Assembly (NCBI GenBank): GCA_028291445.1
Contig: JAQGIA010000471.1
Span: 1 to 6,742, forward strand
Direction: 5' to 3'
DNA from: Belnapia sp.
GTDB taxonomy: Bacteria > Pseudomonadota > Alphaproteobacteria > Acetobacterales > Acetobacteraceae
Length of the DNA stretch: 6,742 bases
A program made the translations under genes and the position numbers. Each line of letters opens with the position of its first letter. Positions within the stretch are counted from its first letter, which is position 1. This document shows positions 6,050 through 6,742 of the stretch, in pieces. The notes under the pieces were generated by a model. The model saw nothing but the letters and a program-made list of their open reading frames with translations, made no database searches and was not told where the DNA came from.

Positions 6050-6061
6050 TCGCGGCACGTG

Positions 6062-6090
6062 CGATAGCGCCAGCGGCGGGCCAAGGCCAA
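6062..6090 (-). promoter_or_regulatory. Candidate promoter for the odc-hss operon
   Basis: On the - strand TTGGCC (6090-6085) and CTATCG (6067-6062) are separated by exactly 17 bases. They resemble the alphaproteobacterial housekeeping pattern CTTGAC-N17-CTATAT at about four of six positions each. The predicted start near 6055 falls on the palindrome GCACGTGC (6055-6062), which could be an operator. A weaker alternative lies just upstream: TGGCAA (6130-6125), 17 bases, TATTTA (6107-6102). Neither is strong enough to be sure of. Confidence 0.35.
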
Positions 6091-6159
6091 CCGCGACAGG
6101 ATAAATAGTGGCTTTTGTCCCAGATTGCCATGTTTTTTTGCCGGAGCTCGGCCGATCTG

Positions 6160-6175
6160 CCGGCATGGCTGCCGG
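6160..6175 (-). terminator. Hairpin downstream of agmatinase, possible 3' end of its message
   Basis: CCGGCA and TGCCGG pair perfectly (6 bp, 4-base loop), 24 bases after the speB stop codon. On the - strand no U-run follows directly, so termination by this alone would be inefficient and some read-through into the odc leader is possible. On the + strand the hairpin is followed by ATGTTTT, but no + strand gene is present to terminate. Confidence 0.3.
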
Positions 6176-6199
6176 ATGTTTTCGCATATTGCAGGAAAG

Positions 6200-6742
6200 T
6201 TACCGGTCCAGCGCCTGCAGGGCCAGATATTCCCAGGCCAGCGTCGCCGCCGCCAGGGCGGTGATCTCCGCCACATCATGCGCGGGCGAGACCTCGACGA
6301 CGTCCATCCCGCGGAAATCCACCCCGGCCAGCCGCCGCAGCAGCCCCTGCGCCTGCCAGCTTGCGAGCCCGCCGATCTCCGGCGTGCCGGTCCCTGGGGC
6401 GAAGGCCGGGTCCAGGCAGTCGATGTCGAAGGATAGATAGGCCGGCGCATCCCCCAGCACCCGGCGCACCCGCTCGGCCAGCGCCTCCGGCCCCAGCTCC
6501 TGCGCCCGTTGCCCGGTGACGATCGTCACTCCCTGGGCGAGGGTCCAGTCCCAGGTGGCGCGATCGACCGGGGAGCGGATGCCGACCTGGATCATCCTGC
6601 GGGGATCAATGAGGCCCTCGTTGATGGCGTGGAAGAAGGGCGAGCCATGGGCGAAGGCCTGGCCGAAATTATCCGCCCAGGTATCCACATGGGCATCGCA
6701 ATGCAGCAGCCCGAGCGGCCCGCCGAGCCGCTTCGAGAGCGC
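6200..6742 (-). CDS. speB: Agmatinase, C-terminal 180 residues (5' end outside window)
   Basis: Agmatinase hydrolyses agmatine to putrescine and urea using two manganese ions in the cytoplasm. The frame is open from the right edge to TAA at 6202-6200. The metal-binding motif DAHVD is at residues 16-20 of the fragment and the second, SFDIDCLDPAFAPGTGTPE, starts near residue 104, with D106 and D108 as ligands. GLIDP...QVGIR, GGL, GMDVVEVSPAHD and EITALAAATLAWE follow almost word for word as in E. coli SpeB, which favours agmatinase over arginase or guanidinobutyrase. The first metal histidine (GGDH) and the start lie outside. A GTG at 6688 opens a frame but falls between the metal ligands, so it is not the start. 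The gene precedes odc and hss on the same strand, forming a polyamine cluster with two routes to putrescine. Confidence 0.92.
   Translation of the reverse strand, partial: ALSKRLGGPLGLLHCDAHVDTWADNFGQAFAHGSPFFHAINEGLIDPRRMIQVGIRSPVDRATWDWTLAQGVTIVTGQRAQELGPEALAERVRRVLGDAPAYLSFDIDCLDPAFAPGTGTPEIGGLASWQAQGLLRRLAGVDFRGMDVVEVSPAHDVAEITALAAATLAWEYLALQALDR

Larger units (their letters stand above)
5839..6055 (-). promoter_or_regulatory. Structured 5' leader of the decarboxylase-hss operon, possible speF-type leader RNA
   Basis: This is the gene-free stretch before odc, read on the - strand from a predicted start near 6055. It contains, in order, a perfect 7-bp hairpin (6031-6049), a GGACGCGTCC palindrome followed by TTTT (6009-6018), a Shine-Dalgarno sequence and 16-codon ORF (5896-5946) with an 8-bp stem inside it (5900-5925), a hairpin overlapping its stop (5881-5897), a C-rich, G-poor tract (about 5892-5867) and the odc ribosome site. 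Such a layout suggests attenuation coupled to leader translation. A speF leader motif upstream of ornithine decarboxylases is established for alphaproteobacteria. I infer membership from position and structure, not from a model match. Ligand and mechanism are not shown. Confidence 0.6.

Noticed and set aside
4573..6108. Long + strand open frame antisense to the decarboxylase and leader (511 codons)
   Set aside because: Mirror frame of ornithine decarboxylase; Arg/Gly/Gln-rich with no motif.
6131..6138. T-run on the + strand near 6132 as an intrinsic terminator
   Set aside because: No hairpin lies just upstream on that strand and no + strand gene ends there.
5936..6187. 83-codon - strand ORF in the leader region
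   Set aside because: Its codon use is unlike the real genes, it has no good ribosome site, and it crosses several hairpins and the predicted promoter.

Overview
The window is about 70% G+C by eye. Its coding regions show the strong G/C third-position bias and tight packing of an alphaproteobacterium. The polyamine gene set (agmatinase, alanine-racemase-fold ornithine decarboxylase, homospermidine synthase) and a PhoQ/FeuQ-type kinase fit that class. My guess within it is Rhodospirillales/Acetobacteraceae, but the sequence alone does not settle the genus. No tRNA, rRNA, insertion sequence, integrase, CRISPR array or other sign of a mobile region was seen.

Left end (2-511, + strand): the last 169 residues of an alpha/beta-hydrolase-domain protein whose start lies outside the window. 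It converges on a 70-residue single-pass membrane protein of unknown function (521-733, - strand).

Signal transduction block (733-3160): the small membrane gene is divergent from a compact operon of a secreted PepSY protein (843-1166), an OmpR/PhoP-type response regulator (1166-1825, ATGA overlap) and a PhoQ/FeuQ-like sensor kinase (1826-3160, no gap). Between the divergent starts sits an exactly symmetric array of four heptamers (780-820). It forms two 7-N4-7 tandem repeats in opposite orientation, the layout expected for an OmpR/PhoB-family regulator. The likely reading is an autoregulated three-part envelope sensor whose PepSY protein modulates the kinase from the periplasm, with the small membrane protein as a co-regulated target.

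Polyamine block (3167-6742, - strand, convergent with the kinase): in transcription order, the C-terminal part of agmatinase (speB, running off the right edge), a 361-base gene-free stretch, ornithine decarboxylase and homospermidine synthase, the last two 11 bases apart. Agmatine or ornithine gives putrescine, and two putrescines give sym-homospermidine.

The 361-base stretch looks like a structured regulatory leader for the decarboxylase. It holds a candidate promoter, several perfect hairpins, a 16-codon upstream ORF with its own Shine-Dalgarno sequence and an 8-bp stem inside it, a hairpin overlapping the uORF stop, and a C-rich, G-poor tract before the decarboxylase start. It may belong to the known alphaproteobacterial speF leader family or be a variant of it. 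The two items most worth following up are this leader and the symmetric operator.
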